Shown: positions 7,246-16,239 of the stretch, piece by piece
Layout of the letters: the number at the start of each line of letters is the position of its first letter
Position numbering within the stretch: the stretch's first letter is position 1
Assembly (NCBI GenBank): GCA_023422955.1
Contig: JAFAGG010000072.1
Span: 12,385-76,384 of the forward strand
Length of the DNA: 64,000 nt
Source of the DNA: Pseudomonadota bacterium
Lineage (GTDB): Bacteria; Pseudomonadota; Gammaproteobacteria; Burkholderiales; Burkholderiaceae_D
Reading direction: 5' to 3'
Translations under genes and position numbers: made by a program
Notes under the pieces: generated by a model
What the model was told of the DNA's origin: nothing
Seen by the model: the letters and a program-made list of their open reading frames with translations, nothing else
Databases searched by the model: none

Positions 7246-10085
7246 ATGACGCAACGGTTCTTGCGGCAATGTCCGGTTCTGCTGCGCACGCACCAGGCGT
7301 GACGGAAGTCGTGGCCGAAACCAAGGTAACCTGCTGTTATTGCGGCGTGGGCTGCGGCGTCATTGTGCAAAGCGATGGCACGCAGGTCATCGGCGTGCGT
7401 GGTGATCCCGATCATCCGGCCAATTTCGGCCGTCTTTGCACCAAGGGCAGTACTTTGCATCTGACTGCGCGACCGGCGTTGCAACAACAGGCGCGTGCCT
7501 TGCATCCTGAACTGCGCGTGGCGCGCAATCTGGATCGCGAGCCGACGACGTGGGATACCGCCATTGATTTCATTGCGAAGAAATTTGTGGAATCGATCGC
7601 GGCGCACGGCCCGGACAGCGTCGGATTTTACATTTCCGGCCAGTTGCTGACGGAAGACTATTACGTCTTCAACAAGCTCGCGAAGGGTTTGATCGGCACC
7701 AACAACATCGATACCAATTCGCGGCTGTGCATGTCGAGCGCGGTTGCCGGTTACAAGCAGACGCTGGGCGCTGACGCGCCGCCAGCCTGCTACGAAGACA
7801 TCGAGCTGGCCGATTGCGTGTTCATCGTCGGCTCCAACATGGCCTATGCGCATCCGATTCTGTATCGTCGTCTGGAAGCCGCGCGCAAGGCCAATCCGGC
7901 CATGAAGATGATCGTCGCCGATCCGCGCCGGACCGATACCGCGCGCGACGCCGATCTGTTTTTGGCGATTTTGCCGGGCACCGATGTTGCGCTGTTCAAC
8001 GGCATGCTGCATATCTGTCTGTGGGAAGATCTTATTGATCCCACCTGGATCGATGCGCACACCGAAGGATTTTCCGAACTGAAAAAAACGGTGCGCGATT
8101 ACACGCCGAAGTTCGTCGCCGACATCTGCGGCATCAACGAACAGGATCTGATTACCGCTGCGCGCTGGTTTGGCGAATCGAAGGCTGCATTGTCGCTGTA
8201 TTGCCAGGGCTTGAATCAATCGTCGGCCGGCACTGCAAAAAATGCCGCACTGATCAATCTGCATCTGGCGACGCATCAAATCGGCAAGCCGGGTGCCGGA
8301 CCATTCTCATTGACGGGTCAGCCGAATGCGATGGGCGGTCGCGAAGTCGGCGGCATGGCGACCCTGCTTTCCGCGCATCGCGATATTGGCAATGCCGAGC
8401 ATCGTGCGGAAGTCGCACGGCTGTGGGGCATCGACGACGTACCGGCGAAGCCGGGCAAGAGTGCGGTGGAAATGTTCGAAGCGCTGCGCAACGGCGATAT
8501 CAAGATCATCTGGATCGTCTGCACCAACCCGGCGCAATCGATGCCGGAGCAGAAAATGATTCGCGAGGCATTGAAGAATGCCGAGTTGGTCATCGTGCAG
8601 GAAGCGTACAAAACCACGGCGACCTGCGATTACGCCGACGTGCTGTTGCCAGCCACTACGTGGAGCGAGAAGGAAGGAACGGTCACCAACTCCGAACGCC
8701 GCATCACACGCTTCAAACCGGTATTGAAAAAACCAGCGGAAACTCTGAACGACTGGGAAATCGCCGTACGCTTTGCACATCGGCTGGAACAGTTGCTGGA
8801 AAGAGCCGAAACACTTTTTCCCTATGCAACTGTGGAATCGGTGTGGAACGAACATCGCGAATCGACGCGCGGCCGCGATCTGGACATCACAGGCCTGTCG
8901 TACGAGATTCTGGAAAAGCAGGGGCCGCAGCAATGGCCGTTCGCCGAAGGGATGCAGAGCGGCAGGAAGCGTTTGTATGAAGACGGCATTTTTCCGACCG
9001 CGTCGGGTCGTGCGAAATTCGTCAACACGGTGTACGTACCGGTCGCGGAAAAAGTCGATGCGCGTTTCCCGTTTCATTTGACGACCGGTCGTCTGCGCGA
9101 TCAATGGCATGGCATGAGCCGCACCGGCACGGTCGCACAATTGTTTTCGCACGCGGCGGAACCGGCTGTCGTGATGTCGCAGATCGATATGGATCGTCGT
9201 CTGTTGAAGAACGGCGATCTGGCGCATGTAACCAGCAAGCGCGGTTCGCAGATATTGCCGGTCACGGCTGGTGATGACATGCGTGCGAGCCAGGCGTTCA
9301 TCGGCATGCACTGGGGCGAGGAGTATGTTTCCGGTCGCGGCACGCACGGCGATGGCACGTTCGGCGTCAATGCATTGACCTCGCCGGCGTACGATCCGAT
9401 TTCGAAGCAGCCTGAGCTCAAGCATGCTGCGGTCAAGATCCTGAAGGCGGAGTTGCCGTGGCATTACGTGGTGTTCGGCTGGGTGGATGAAGACAAGCTG
9501 CTGAAGCTGCAATCCGATCTGCGGCCGGTGATGCGCCGCTTTGCTTTTGCGTCATGCACGCTGTTCGGTCGCGACAAGGTTGGCGCGCTGTTTCGTGCAG
9601 CCGATGATTATGCGGCAGAAAAAAACGTCATCGAGGAAATCGAAAGTCGCTTCGGCATCGAAGGGGCGCAGGTGTTGCGTTACGACGATCGCAAGCGCGG
9701 TAACTCGCGTCATATCCTGGTCGAGGACGGCAAGTTGAAGGCGGTGTCGCTGTCCGGCGATACCTCTGCCGAACATTGGCTGAAGCAATATCTGGAAGGT
9801 GAGCAGTCGGTTGCTTCGCTGGGCCGTTTGCTGTTGAGGCCGTCGGATACGCCGCCGCAGAATTTCCGTGCACGCGGTCGCATCGTCTGCAACTGCTTCA
9901 ATGTGGCGGAAACGGAAATTGCCGATGTACTGATGACGCAATCCGCGACTGCAGGAGATATTACGGCAGAGGCGGCGCTTGCCGGTTTGCAACAGAAACT
10001 CAAGTGCGGCACCAATTGCGGATCGTGTGTGCCGGAGCTGAAAAAAATCATCGTCAATCGCCCGTTGCAGGCTGAGGCAGCCTAG
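7242..10085 (+). CDS. nasA: Assimilatory nitrate reductase, molybdenum-bis-MGD catalytic subunit
   Basis: This enzyme reduces nitrate to nitrite in the cytoplasm. The ATG at 7242 overlaps the nirD stop and gives 947 residues. An N-terminal 4Fe-4S site uses C31, C34, C38 and C66 (CCYCGVGC and GRLCTKG). It is followed by the molybdopterin oxidoreductase domains, including NTNSRLCMSS, QPNAMGGREVGG and a C-terminal dinucleotide-binding domain (LTTGRLRDQWHGMSRTG). The last roughly 70 residues form a BFD-like 2Fe-2S domain (CNCFNV, CGTNCGSC). The cluster has no separate electron-transfer subunit such as NasB, so this domain probably receives electrons directly. An upstream in-frame start at 7116 exists but lies inside nirD. 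Confidence 0.95.
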   Translation: MNDATVLAAMSGSAAHAPGVTEVVAETKVTCCYCGVGCGVIVQSDGTQVIGVRGDPDHPANFGRLCTKGSTLHLTARPALQQQARALHPELRVARNLDREPTTWDTAIDFIAKKFVESIAAHGPDSVGFYISGQLLTEDYYVFNKLAKGLIGTNNIDTNSRLCMSSAVAGYKQTLGADAPPACYEDIELADCVFIVGSNMAYAHPILYRRLEAARKANPAMKMIVADPRRTDTARDADLFLAILPGTDVALFNGMLHICLWEDLIDPTWIDAHTEGFSELKKTVRDYTPKFVADICGINEQDLITAARWFGESKAALSLYCQGLNQSSAGTAKNAALINLHLATHQIGKPGAGPFSLTGQPNAMGGREVGGMATLLSAHRDIGNAEHRAEVARLWGIDDVPAKPGKSAVEMFEALRNGDIKIIWIVCTNPAQSMPEQKMIREALKNAELVIVQEAYKTTATCDYADVLLPATTWSEKEGTVTNSERRITRFKPVLKKPAETLNDWEIAVRFAHRLEQLLERAETLFPYATVESVWNEHRESTRGRDLDITGLSYEILEKQGPQQWPFAEGMQSGRKRLYEDGIFPTASGRAKFVNTVYVPVAEKVDARFPFHLTTGRLRDQWHGMSRTGTVAQLFSHAAEPAVVMSQIDMDRRLLKNGDLAHVTSKRGSQILPVTAGDDMRASQAFIGMHWGEEYVSGRGTHGDGTFGVNALTSPAYDPISKQPELKHAAVKILKAELPWHYVVFGWVDEDKLLKLQSDLRPVMRRFAFASCTLFGRDKVGALFRAADDYAAEKNVIEEIESRFGIEGAQVLRYDDRKRGNSRHILVEDGKLKAVSLSGDTSAEHWLKQYLEGEQSVASLGRLLLRPSDTPPQNFRARGRIVCNCFNVAETEIADVLMTQSATAGDITAEAALAGLQQKLKCGTNCGSCVPELKKIIVNRPLQAEAA

Positions 10086-10136
10086 TTGTCGGCGTTGCCT
10101 GTGCCACGGATGAATCTTTCGGTGTACCCTGCGCGG

Positions 10137-11138
10137 ATGAAACCTTCACAAGATTACGAAACGAACGAGGCGATCGAACCGGTCGAGCCTTTTGCCGCTG
10201 GCCGTTTCATCAAGGAAATCGGACGCGGCGTCAAAGGCGCACGCAGCCTGTCGCGCGACGATGCACAGCAACTGTATGCCGCGATGCTCGACGGTCGCGT
10301 CTCCGACCTGGAGATGGGCGGCATCATGCTGGCAATGCGCATCAAGGGCGAATCGGTTGCGGAGCTCGATGGCTTCCTCGAAGCGGCGGAAGCATCGTTC
10401 GAAAAATTGCATGCACCGGACAGCGATTACGCGCCGATCGTGATTCCGTCCTATAACGGCTCGCGCCAGATGCCGAACTTGACGCCGTTGCTGGCGCTGC
10501 TGCTGGCACGCGAAGGCGCGCCGGTTTTCATCCACGGCGTGACGACCGATCCGGGGCGCGTGACAACAGCGGAAATTCTGCATGCGCTCGGGTATCCTGT
10601 TTCGCACACGTCAACGCAGGTCGCAGAGCAATTTGCGAAACGTGCGCCGGTGCTGATGCCGATTACCGATCTGGCGCCGCGGCTGTCGCGCTTGCTGGCG
10701 ATGCGCCGCGTCCTCGGTGTGCGTAATTCCACGCACACGCTGGTCAAGATCATGCAGCCGTTTGTGCAGCCGGCGTTGCGCTTGACGTCGTACACGCATC
10801 CGGAATATCTGACCATGTTGACTGAATACTTCACGAGTGCGGCACCGCAGGCGCGCGGCGATGTTTTCCTGATGCGCGGCACAGAAGGTGAAACGGTTGC
10901 CAACGCCAAGCGCGCGCAGCAGATCAATTGGATCCATGAAGGTGCATGCACAGTGTTGGTGCAGAAACAGGAGGCGGTCGATGACATGCCGCCGTTGCCG
11001 GAATCGCGCGATGCCGAAGTGACTGCGCGCTGGATAGAACAGGCGTTGCGCGGGGAAGTACCGGTTCCCGTTTCCATCGCGGAACAAGTGGAACAGTGTT
11101 TGCTTATATCCAAGAAGGTAAAAAGCAGACTGGGATAG
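10137..11138 (+). CDS. ybiB: YbiB/TrpD2-type protein (anthranilate phosphoribosyltransferase-like fold)
   Basis: The protein matches the YbiB family along its length, for example FIKEIGRGVKGARSL, EMGGIMLAMRIKGE, VIPSYNGSRQMPNLTPLLALL and VRNSTHTLVKIMQP. YbiB proteins share the fold of anthranilate phosphoribosyltransferase (TrpD) but bind nucleic acid, and their role is unclear. The frame is open back to 10086 (TTG), with ATGs at 10110 and 10137. I chose 10137 (333 residues) because the known family begins close to the IKEIGRG segment, but the start is uncertain. It lies 51 bp after nasA and 4 bp before cobA, so it belongs to the nitrate operon. Its purpose there is unknown. Confidence 0.85.
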   Translation: MKPSQDYETNEAIEPVEPFAAGRFIKEIGRGVKGARSLSRDDAQQLYAAMLDGRVSDLEMGGIMLAMRIKGESVAELDGFLEAAEASFEKLHAPDSDYAPIVIPSYNGSRQMPNLTPLLALLLAREGAPVFIHGVTTDPGRVTTAEILHALGYPVSHTSTQVAEQFAKRAPVLMPITDLAPRLSRLLAMRRVLGVRNSTHTLVKIMQPFVQPALRLTSYTHPEYLTMLTEYFTSAAPQARGDVFLMRGTEGETVANAKRAQQINWIHEGACTVLVQKQEAVDDMPPLPESRDAEVTARWIEQALRGEVPVPVSIAEQVEQCLLISKKVKSRLG

Positions 11139-11142
11139 TTAA

Positions 11143-11970
11143 ATGAAACGCGCATTGCAACCGGCATTGCAGCAACCGGAATCACAGCAACCCGGCAAGG
11201 TTTTTCTGGTCGGCGCCGGCCCCGGCGATCCGGACCTGTTGACAGTGAAAGCGGTGAAGGCCATTGCCCACGCCGACGTGATTCTGATCGACGATCTTGT
11301 CAATCCTGAAGTGCTGCAACATGCGCCCTTACACGCACGTGTGGTCAACGTCGGCAAACGCGGGGGTTGCAAACAGACGCCGCAGGAATTCATCGAACGC
11401 CTGCTGTTATCCGAAGCACAGGCTGGTCATTGTGTGGTTCGTCTTAAAGGCGGTGATCCTTTCATTTTCGGACGGGGTGGCGAAGAGCGCGATCATTTGC
11501 AAGCAGCAGGTATTGCAGTCGAAGTTGTCAACGGCATTAGTAGTGGACTCGCCGCGCCGTCGTCGATCGGCGTGCCGCTCACGCATCGCGAATGGAGTCA
11601 AGGCGCAGTCTTCATCACCGGCCACGGCAAGACGCCGGACGCAAATCCCGATTGGCACACGCTGGCCAAACTGAACCTGACGCTAGTGATTTACATGGGC
11701 GTGGCGCGTTGTAGCGAGATTCAATCGTCGTTGCTGACTGGCGGTAGATCGGCTGACACGCCGGTTGCAGTGATTCAATCGGCGACCGGTGTCGTGCAAG
11801 CGCAGTTGATCACGACGCTGGGCGAATTGCCGATTGCGTTGGCGGCATCCGGCATCGGCAGCCCTGCGATCATCGTTATCGGCGATGTCGTGCGTTGTGC
11901 TTCACAAGAAACAACAAGTGCCACGACGACGGTCTTGCACGATGCTATGCCGGAGCGTTTGTCCGCTTAA
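11143..11970 (+). CDS. cobA: Uroporphyrinogen-III C-methyltransferase (siroheme branch)
   Basis: CobA/SUMT methylates uroporphyrinogen III twice with S-adenosylmethionine to give precorrin-2, the precursor of siroheme. The 275-residue protein shows the usual motifs: FLVGAGPGDPDLLTVKA near residue 20, DDLVNPEVL, VRLKGGDPFIFGRGGEE, VVNGISSGLAAP and GVPLTHR. Placement at the end of the nirB-nasA operon fits a dedicated supply of siroheme for NirB. The methyltransferase stands alone, without the CysG oxidase/chelatase domain, so the later steps must be encoded elsewhere. Confidence 0.95.
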   Translation: MKRALQPALQQPESQQPGKVFLVGAGPGDPDLLTVKAVKAIAHADVILIDDLVNPEVLQHAPLHARVVNVGKRGGCKQTPQEFIERLLLSEAQAGHCVVRLKGGDPFIFGRGGEERDHLQAAGIAVEVVNGISSGLAAPSSIGVPLTHREWSQGAVFITGHGKTPDANPDWHTLAKLNLTLVIYMGVARCSEIQSSLLTGGRSADTPVAVIQSATGVVQAQLITTLGELPIALAASGIGSPAIIVIGDVVRCASQETTSATTTVLHDAMPERLSA

Positions 11971-12004
11971 GTCCCTTCAGCAGCAAACTCTTTCTGAATC
12001 GCGT

Positions 12005-12024
12005 CTGCCAATAGCTATAGGCAG
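12005..12024. repeat. 20-bp near-perfect palindrome after cobA
   Basis: CTGCCAATAGCTATAGGCAG is an inverted repeat with a single mismatched pair, in the 95-bp gap between cobA and the flavoprotein gene. It has no following T run, so it does not look like a standard terminator. A protein-binding site or a weak transcript end is possible. Confidence 0.4.
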
Positions 12025-12065
12025 TTCGCGATTACAATCACGGCTTCTTGATTCATAAGTAAGCC

Positions 12066-13262
12066 ATGACCCAACATTACGATGTCGCCGTAATCGGCGC
12101 GGGCGCGGCCGGCATGATGTGCGCCAGCGTGGCCGGGCAGCGCGGGCGCAAGGTGGTGCTGATCGATCATGCCGCGCAACTGGCGGAGAAGATTCGCATC
12201 TCCGGCGGCGGCCGCTGCAATTTCACCAATATCGACGCCGGCCCGCAGAATTTTCTTTCCGAGAATCCGCATTTCTGCCACAGCGCGCTGGCGCGTTATA
12301 CGCCGCAGGATTTTCTCGCGCTGATGAAGCGCTATCGCATTTCTTATCACGAAAAGCACAAGGGACAATTATTCTGCGATCGCTCGGCCGAAGACATCAT
12401 CGCGATGCTGAAGGCGGAATGCGATGCCGGCAAGGTCGCCTGGCGCATGCCGTGCAAGGTGCAGGAAGTCGGCAAGGCCGGCGAGGCTTTCCGGGTCGCG
12501 ACCGAATCGGGGGAAATTCTGGCGGAAAGTGTCGTTATTGCTACCGGGGGACTGTCGATTCCCAAGATAGGCGCGACCGACTTTGCCTTTCGCATCGCGC
12601 GCCAGTTCGATCTGCCCCTGGTCGAGCCGCGTCCGGCCCTGGTGCCGTTGACTTTCGATGCGGCGAGCTGGCAGGCTTTCGTGTCCCTGGCTGGCATTGC
12701 GCTGGAAGTGGAAATCGAAACCGGCGAGAAAAAATCGCGCGGTTATTTCAAGGAAGACCTGCTGTTTACCCATCGCGGTTTGTCGGGTCCGGCCGTGCTG
12801 CAGATTTCCAGCTATTGGCAGCCGGGCGCGGATATCGTGATCAACCTGCTGCCGGGCATCGATCTGGCCGAACAGCTGTTAAGAGATAAGCATAGTTCCA
12901 GAAAAAGCCTGAACAATGAATTGGCGCGCTACTTGCCCGCTCGCCTGGCGGAAGGCTGGCTGGCTGCCAATGATTTCGATCCGGCAGCGCGTCTGGCGGA
13001 TTTGCCTGACAAGCAATTGCGCAGACTGGGCGAGGCCGTCAATCGCTGGCGCATCACGCCGAATGGTTCCGAAGGCTATCGCAAGGCGGAAGTCACAAGA
13101 GGAGGCCTCGATACCCGGGCCCTGTCGCAGCAAAGCATGATGGTGAAGGCGGTGCCCGGCCTTTATTTTGTCGGTGAGGCAGTGGATGTGACGGGCTGGC
13201 TGGGCGGATACAACTTCCAGTGGGCCTGGGCTTCGGGGTTTGCAGCCGGATCCGCTGCATAA
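12066..13262 (+). CDS. HI0933/YhiN-type flavoprotein (NAD(P)/FAD-dependent oxidoreductase)
   Basis: This 398-residue protein of the HI0933-like flavoprotein family has an N-terminal dinucleotide-binding motif (VIGAGAAGMMCASVAGQRG) and the family signature KIRISGGGRCNFTN near residue 40. It ends with a family-typical C-terminus (YFVGEAVDVTGWLGGYNFQ). The substrate is unknown for most members. E. coli YhiN and clostridial BaiN are relatives. It sits just upstream of rpsU with its own gap on both sides, so it is probably not part of the nitrate operon. Confidence 0.9.
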   Translation: MTQHYDVAVIGAGAAGMMCASVAGQRGRKVVLIDHAAQLAEKIRISGGGRCNFTNIDAGPQNFLSENPHFCHSALARYTPQDFLALMKRYRISYHEKHKGQLFCDRSAEDIIAMLKAECDAGKVAWRMPCKVQEVGKAGEAFRVATESGEILAESVVIATGGLSIPKIGATDFAFRIARQFDLPLVEPRPALVPLTFDAASWQAFVSLAGIALEVEIETGEKKSRGYFKEDLLFTHRGLSGPAVLQISSYWQPGADIVINLLPGIDLAEQLLRDKHSSRKSLNNELARYLPARLAEGWLAANDFDPAARLADLPDKQLRRLGEAVNRWRITPNGSEGYRKAEVTRGGLDTRALSQQSMMVKAVPGLYFVGEAVDVTGWLGGYNFQWAWASGFAAGSAA

Positions 13263-13360
13263 ATGCACCTGGGCAAGGGTTCCGCCCGGTCCCGGCAGCA
13301 GGTATTTGATTGGCCGTAGGAAAATAGGGTGAGACAGGCCTTTCTTTTGCTAATGCCATC

Positions 13361-13369
13361 TGCTATAAT
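13361..13369 (+). promoter_or_regulatory. Extended -10 promoter for rpsU
   Basis: TGCTATAAT is a consensus extended -10 element about 40 bp before the rpsU start. The -35 position at about 13341 (TTTCTT) is poor, which extended -10 promoters tolerate. Confidence 0.6.
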
Positions 13370-13407
13370 CGCGGTCTTTCCATGAATTTTCTGGGTCGCC
13401 AATTTAC

Positions 13408-13620
13408 ATGACTACTGTTCGCCTGAAAGAAAACGAGCCCTTCGAAGTTGCGATGCGTCGCTTCAAGCGCACTATCGAAAAAACCGGTCTGCTGACCGAG
13501 TTGCGTGCGCGTGAGTTTTACGAGAAGCCGACTGCAGAACGCAAGCGTAAGCTCGCCGCTGCCGTGAAGCGCCACTACAAGCGCATCCGCAGCCAGCAAT
13601 TGCCCAAGAAGATGTACTGA
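13408..13620 (+). CDS. rpsU: 30S ribosomal protein S21
   Basis: S21 binds the platform of the small ribosomal subunit and helps translation initiation. The 70-residue sequence is full length and matches the family: [18 protein letters not shown], then [14 protein letters not shown] and a basic C-terminus. It heads the macromolecular synthesis cluster rpsU-yqeY-dnaG-rpoD. A hairpin terminator directly follows, so S21 can be expressed apart from the downstream genes. Confidence 0.97.
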   Translation: MTTVRLKENEPFEVAMRRFKRTIEKTGLLTELRAREFYEKPTAERKRKLAAAVKRHYKRIRSQQLPKKMY

Positions 13621-13657
13621 TTCTGCCGGCGCGCAGCTTCTGCGTGCCGCGCTTGGC

Positions 13658-13693
13658 AAACCCGCTCCGGTTAGTGCCGCAGCGGGTTTTTGT
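13658..13693 (+). terminator. Rho-independent terminator after rpsU
   Basis: AAACCCGCT (13658-13666) pairs with AGCGGGTTT (13681-13689) around a 14-base loop, followed by Ts. It separates rpsU from yqeY and probably allows partial read-through. Confidence 0.8.
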
Positions 13694-13741
13694 GTTTGGC
13701 GGTGAGGCGCAATTTGCGCTTCCAACTCGGAGAATAATGGC

Positions 13742-14191
13742 ATGAGCCTGAAAGAAAGCATTACCGAAGACATGAAGGCGGCGATGCGCGCCAAGGAAGC
13801 GACCAAGCTCGGGACCATTCGCCTCATCAACGCCGAAATCAAGCGCAAGGAAGTGGATGAGCGTATCGAACTCAATGATACGCAGGTGCTGGCAATCATT
13901 GAAAAAATGATCAAGCAGCGCAAGGATTCGATCACCCAGTTCGAAGCAGGCGGCCGTCAGGACCTGGCTGAGATTGAACGCGCTGAACTGGAAATCCTTT
14001 CCGCCTACATGCCGGCCGCAATGTCGGAAGCGGAAGTGCAGGCGGAGGTCAACGCCGCCGTCTCCAGCACCGGCGCTGCGGGTCCGCAGGATATGGGCAA
14101 GGTGATGGGCGTTCTCAAGGCCAAGCTGGCGGGCCGGGCCGACATGACCGTGGTGTCGGGCCTGGTAAAAGCCGCCTTGTCCCAGCAGTAA
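13742..14191 (+). CDS. yqeY: YqeY/GatB-YqeY domain protein
   Basis: This 149-residue protein matches the YqeY family, related to the tRNA-binding tail of GatB. It is mostly helical and starts MSLKESITEDMKAAMRAKEA. A conserved stretch MGKVMGVLKAKLAGRADM lies at the C-terminal end. The exact role is unknown; a tRNA-related function is suggested by the GatB resemblance. The gene commonly lies between rpsU and dnaG in betaproteobacteria, as here, 24 bp before dnaG. Confidence 0.93.
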   Translation: MSLKESITEDMKAAMRAKEATKLGTIRLINAEIKRKEVDERIELNDTQVLAIIEKMIKQRKDSITQFEAGGRQDLAEIERAELEILSAYMPAAMSEAEVQAEVNAAVSSTGAAGPQDMGKVMGVLKAKLAGRADMTVVSGLVKAALSQQ

Positions 14192-14215
14192 CCCCGTACC
14201 GCGGCCGTCCGGTAA

Positions 14216-16012
14216 ATGATCCCGCAATCCTTCCTCCAGGATTTGCTCAACCGAGTCGATATCGTCGATATCGTCGGCCGCTACGTGCAGCTCAAAAAAG
14301 GCGGTGCAAACTTCAGCGGTTTGTGCCCCTTCCACAACGAGAAATCTCCCAGCTTTACCGTCAGTCCGACCAAGCAGTTCTATCACTGCTTCGGCTGCGG
14401 CGCTCACGGTACCGCCATCACCTTCCTGATGGAATATTCCGGCCAGGGATTTGTCGAAGCCGTCAAGGACCTGGCGCAGGGCGTCGGCATGACGGTGCCC
14501 GAGGAAGAGAGCGGCCTGACCCGGGTGCAGCAGTCGGAAGTCAGGGCGAAAGGCATGGCCTTGTCGGAAGCGATGACCCGGTCAAGCGATTACTATCGCC
14601 AGCAATTGCGCTCGGCATCGCAGGCGATCGACTACTTGAAAAAGCGCGGCTTGACCGGCGAAATCGCCGGCCGGTTTGCGATGGGTTATGCGCCGCCCGG
14701 CTGGGATAATTTGCGCGCGGTGTTTTCGGATTACGAGTCGGAGGTGTTGGTCGAGGCCGGCCTGGTGATCGACAGGGCGGAAGAGGGTAACGCGCCGCGC
14801 AAGCGTTACGACCGTTTTCGCGACCGCATCATGTTCCCGATCCGGAATACCAAGGGCCAGGTGATCGCGTTCGGCGGCCGGGTCATGGATGGCGGTGAGC
14901 CCAAGTACTTGAATTCGCCCGAAACACCCTTATTTCAGAAGGGTAACGAGCTGTACGGTTTGTTTGAAGCGCGCCTGGCGATACGCGACGCCGGCTATGT
15001 GCTGATCACCGAAGGCTATATGGATGTAGTCGCGCTGGCGCAGCTGGGGTTTGCGAATGCGGTGGCCACGCTGGGAACCGCCTGTACGCCTACCCATGTA
15101 CAGAAGCTGTTCCGGCAGACCGATCACCTGGTTTTCAGCTTTGACGGCGACGCAGCAGGCCGGCGCGCTGCAAGGCGGGCGCTGGAAGCCAGCTTGTCGC
15201 ACATGACGGATAACCGGATTGTCACTTTCCTGTTCCTGCCGGCGGAGCATGATCCGGATAGTTTCATACGCGAGCACGGGGCGGAAGCGTTCGCGCAGCG
15301 GGTCAAGGATGCGACACCCTTGTCGCAATTCCTGCTGAACGAAGCCAGCCATGGCAATAATCTCGATGCTGCGGAAGGCCGCGCCCGCACGCAGTTCGAG
15401 GCAAAGCCCTTGTTGCAGGCGATGCCGCCCTCGGCTTTGCGTTTGCAATTGGTGCATAGCCTGGCGCAACTGACGCAGACTGCTTCGGCCGAAATCGAGG
15501 CGCTGTTCACCTTGGCCAGGCCTGCGGCGCAAACAAAGAAGGCAGCGCCCCGGAGTACGCGAAGGCCGCCGGTGGAGCTGGAGAGGCAGATTTTGCGCTT
15601 ACTGATCGCTCATCCCGTGCTGGCAGGTGAACTGGATAAGGCTTCCATCGACGCAATATCGCTGCTGGCGCCGGATGACGGAACCTTGCTGAGGCAATTA
15701 ATCCAAGTAAGTAGGGAGGCAGGTGCGCAGGCAAGTTTTGCCGTAGTGACAGAACACTTGCGCATGGTTAACACAGAATTCGATCATCTCATCGCCGAAA
15801 TAGCGGCCGATGAGACTACAGAGATAGAGCTTGCTCGATTGGAACTGGCAGGTGCGATAAGGCAGACTAAAATGAAGCTGATTAAGGCTGAATTGGAGCA
15901 ACTTTTTCAGTCAGGCAAGCCTTCAGCCGAATTGGCGCAACGTTATCATGAATTGACTCAACAGCAAGAACGCTTGCGCCAGGAAGCGGCTAACGATGCC
16001 GTTTCACGCTGA
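14216..16012 (+). CDS. dnaG: DNA primase
   Basis: DnaG makes the RNA primers for DNA replication at the fork. The 598-residue protein has the N-terminal zinc site (C37, H40, C58, C61 in LCPFHNEKSPSF and YHCFGCGAHG). The catalytic core includes RYDRFRDRIMFPI and the TOPRIM segment TEGYMDVVALAQ with FDGDAAG. A helical C-terminal domain for DnaB binding follows. It lies between yqeY and rpoD, the standard order. Confidence 0.97.
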   Translation: MIPQSFLQDLLNRVDIVDIVGRYVQLKKGGANFSGLCPFHNEKSPSFTVSPTKQFYHCFGCGAHGTAITFLMEYSGQGFVEAVKDLAQGVGMTVPEEESGLTRVQQSEVRAKGMALSEAMTRSSDYYRQQLRSASQAIDYLKKRGLTGEIAGRFAMGYAPPGWDNLRAVFSDYESEVLVEAGLVIDRAEEGNAPRKRYDRFRDRIMFPIRNTKGQVIAFGGRVMDGGEPKYLNSPETPLFQKGNELYGLFEARLAIRDAGYVLITEGYMDVVALAQLGFANAVATLGTACTPTHVQKLFRQTDHLVFSFDGDAAGRRAARRALEASLSHMTDNRIVTFLFLPAEHDPDSFIREHGAEAFAQRVKDATPLSQFLLNEASHGNNLDAAEGRARTQFEAKPLLQAMPPSALRLQLVHSLAQLTQTASAEIEALFTLARPAAQTKKAAPRSTRRPPVELERQILRLLIAHPVLAGELDKASIDAISLLAPDDGTLLRQLIQVSREAGAQASFAVVTEHLRMVNTEFDHLIAEIAADETTEIELARLELAGAIRQTKMKLIKAELEQLFQSGKPSAELAQRYHELTQQQERLRQEAANDAVSR

Positions 16013-16047
16013 CGCCAAGTTGTAGCAGTAAAGAAAAAATTTCTCTG

Positions 16048-16056
16048 TGGTATAAT
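16048..16056 (+). promoter_or_regulatory. Extended -10 promoter for rpoD
   Basis: TGGTATAAT is an extended -10 element in the 227-bp gap between dnaG and rpoD. The start would be near 16063, leaving an unusually long leader of about 175 bases before the rpoD ATG at 16240. No convincing -35 is visible. Confidence 0.55.
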
Positions 16057-16239
16057 AAAAAGCTTTTGATTCAATGCCTTACAGTTTTCATGGGCGAACT
16101 GTATGAAGTCAATAAACAGGGCCCTGGGCGCTAGTTCAAGCAGCGCAAAGTGGTGGCGCAGTTGAGAGGAGTTGTCGAGCTGTAAAAACTCACGCTTTTC
16201 TGCGTCGAATACCCAACTTATTCAGTACGTGATGATTCC

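Noticed and set aside
6948..8279. 443-codon minus-strand frame across nirD and nasA
   Set aside because: Crosses two well-supported genes on the opposite strand and shows no recognisable motif.
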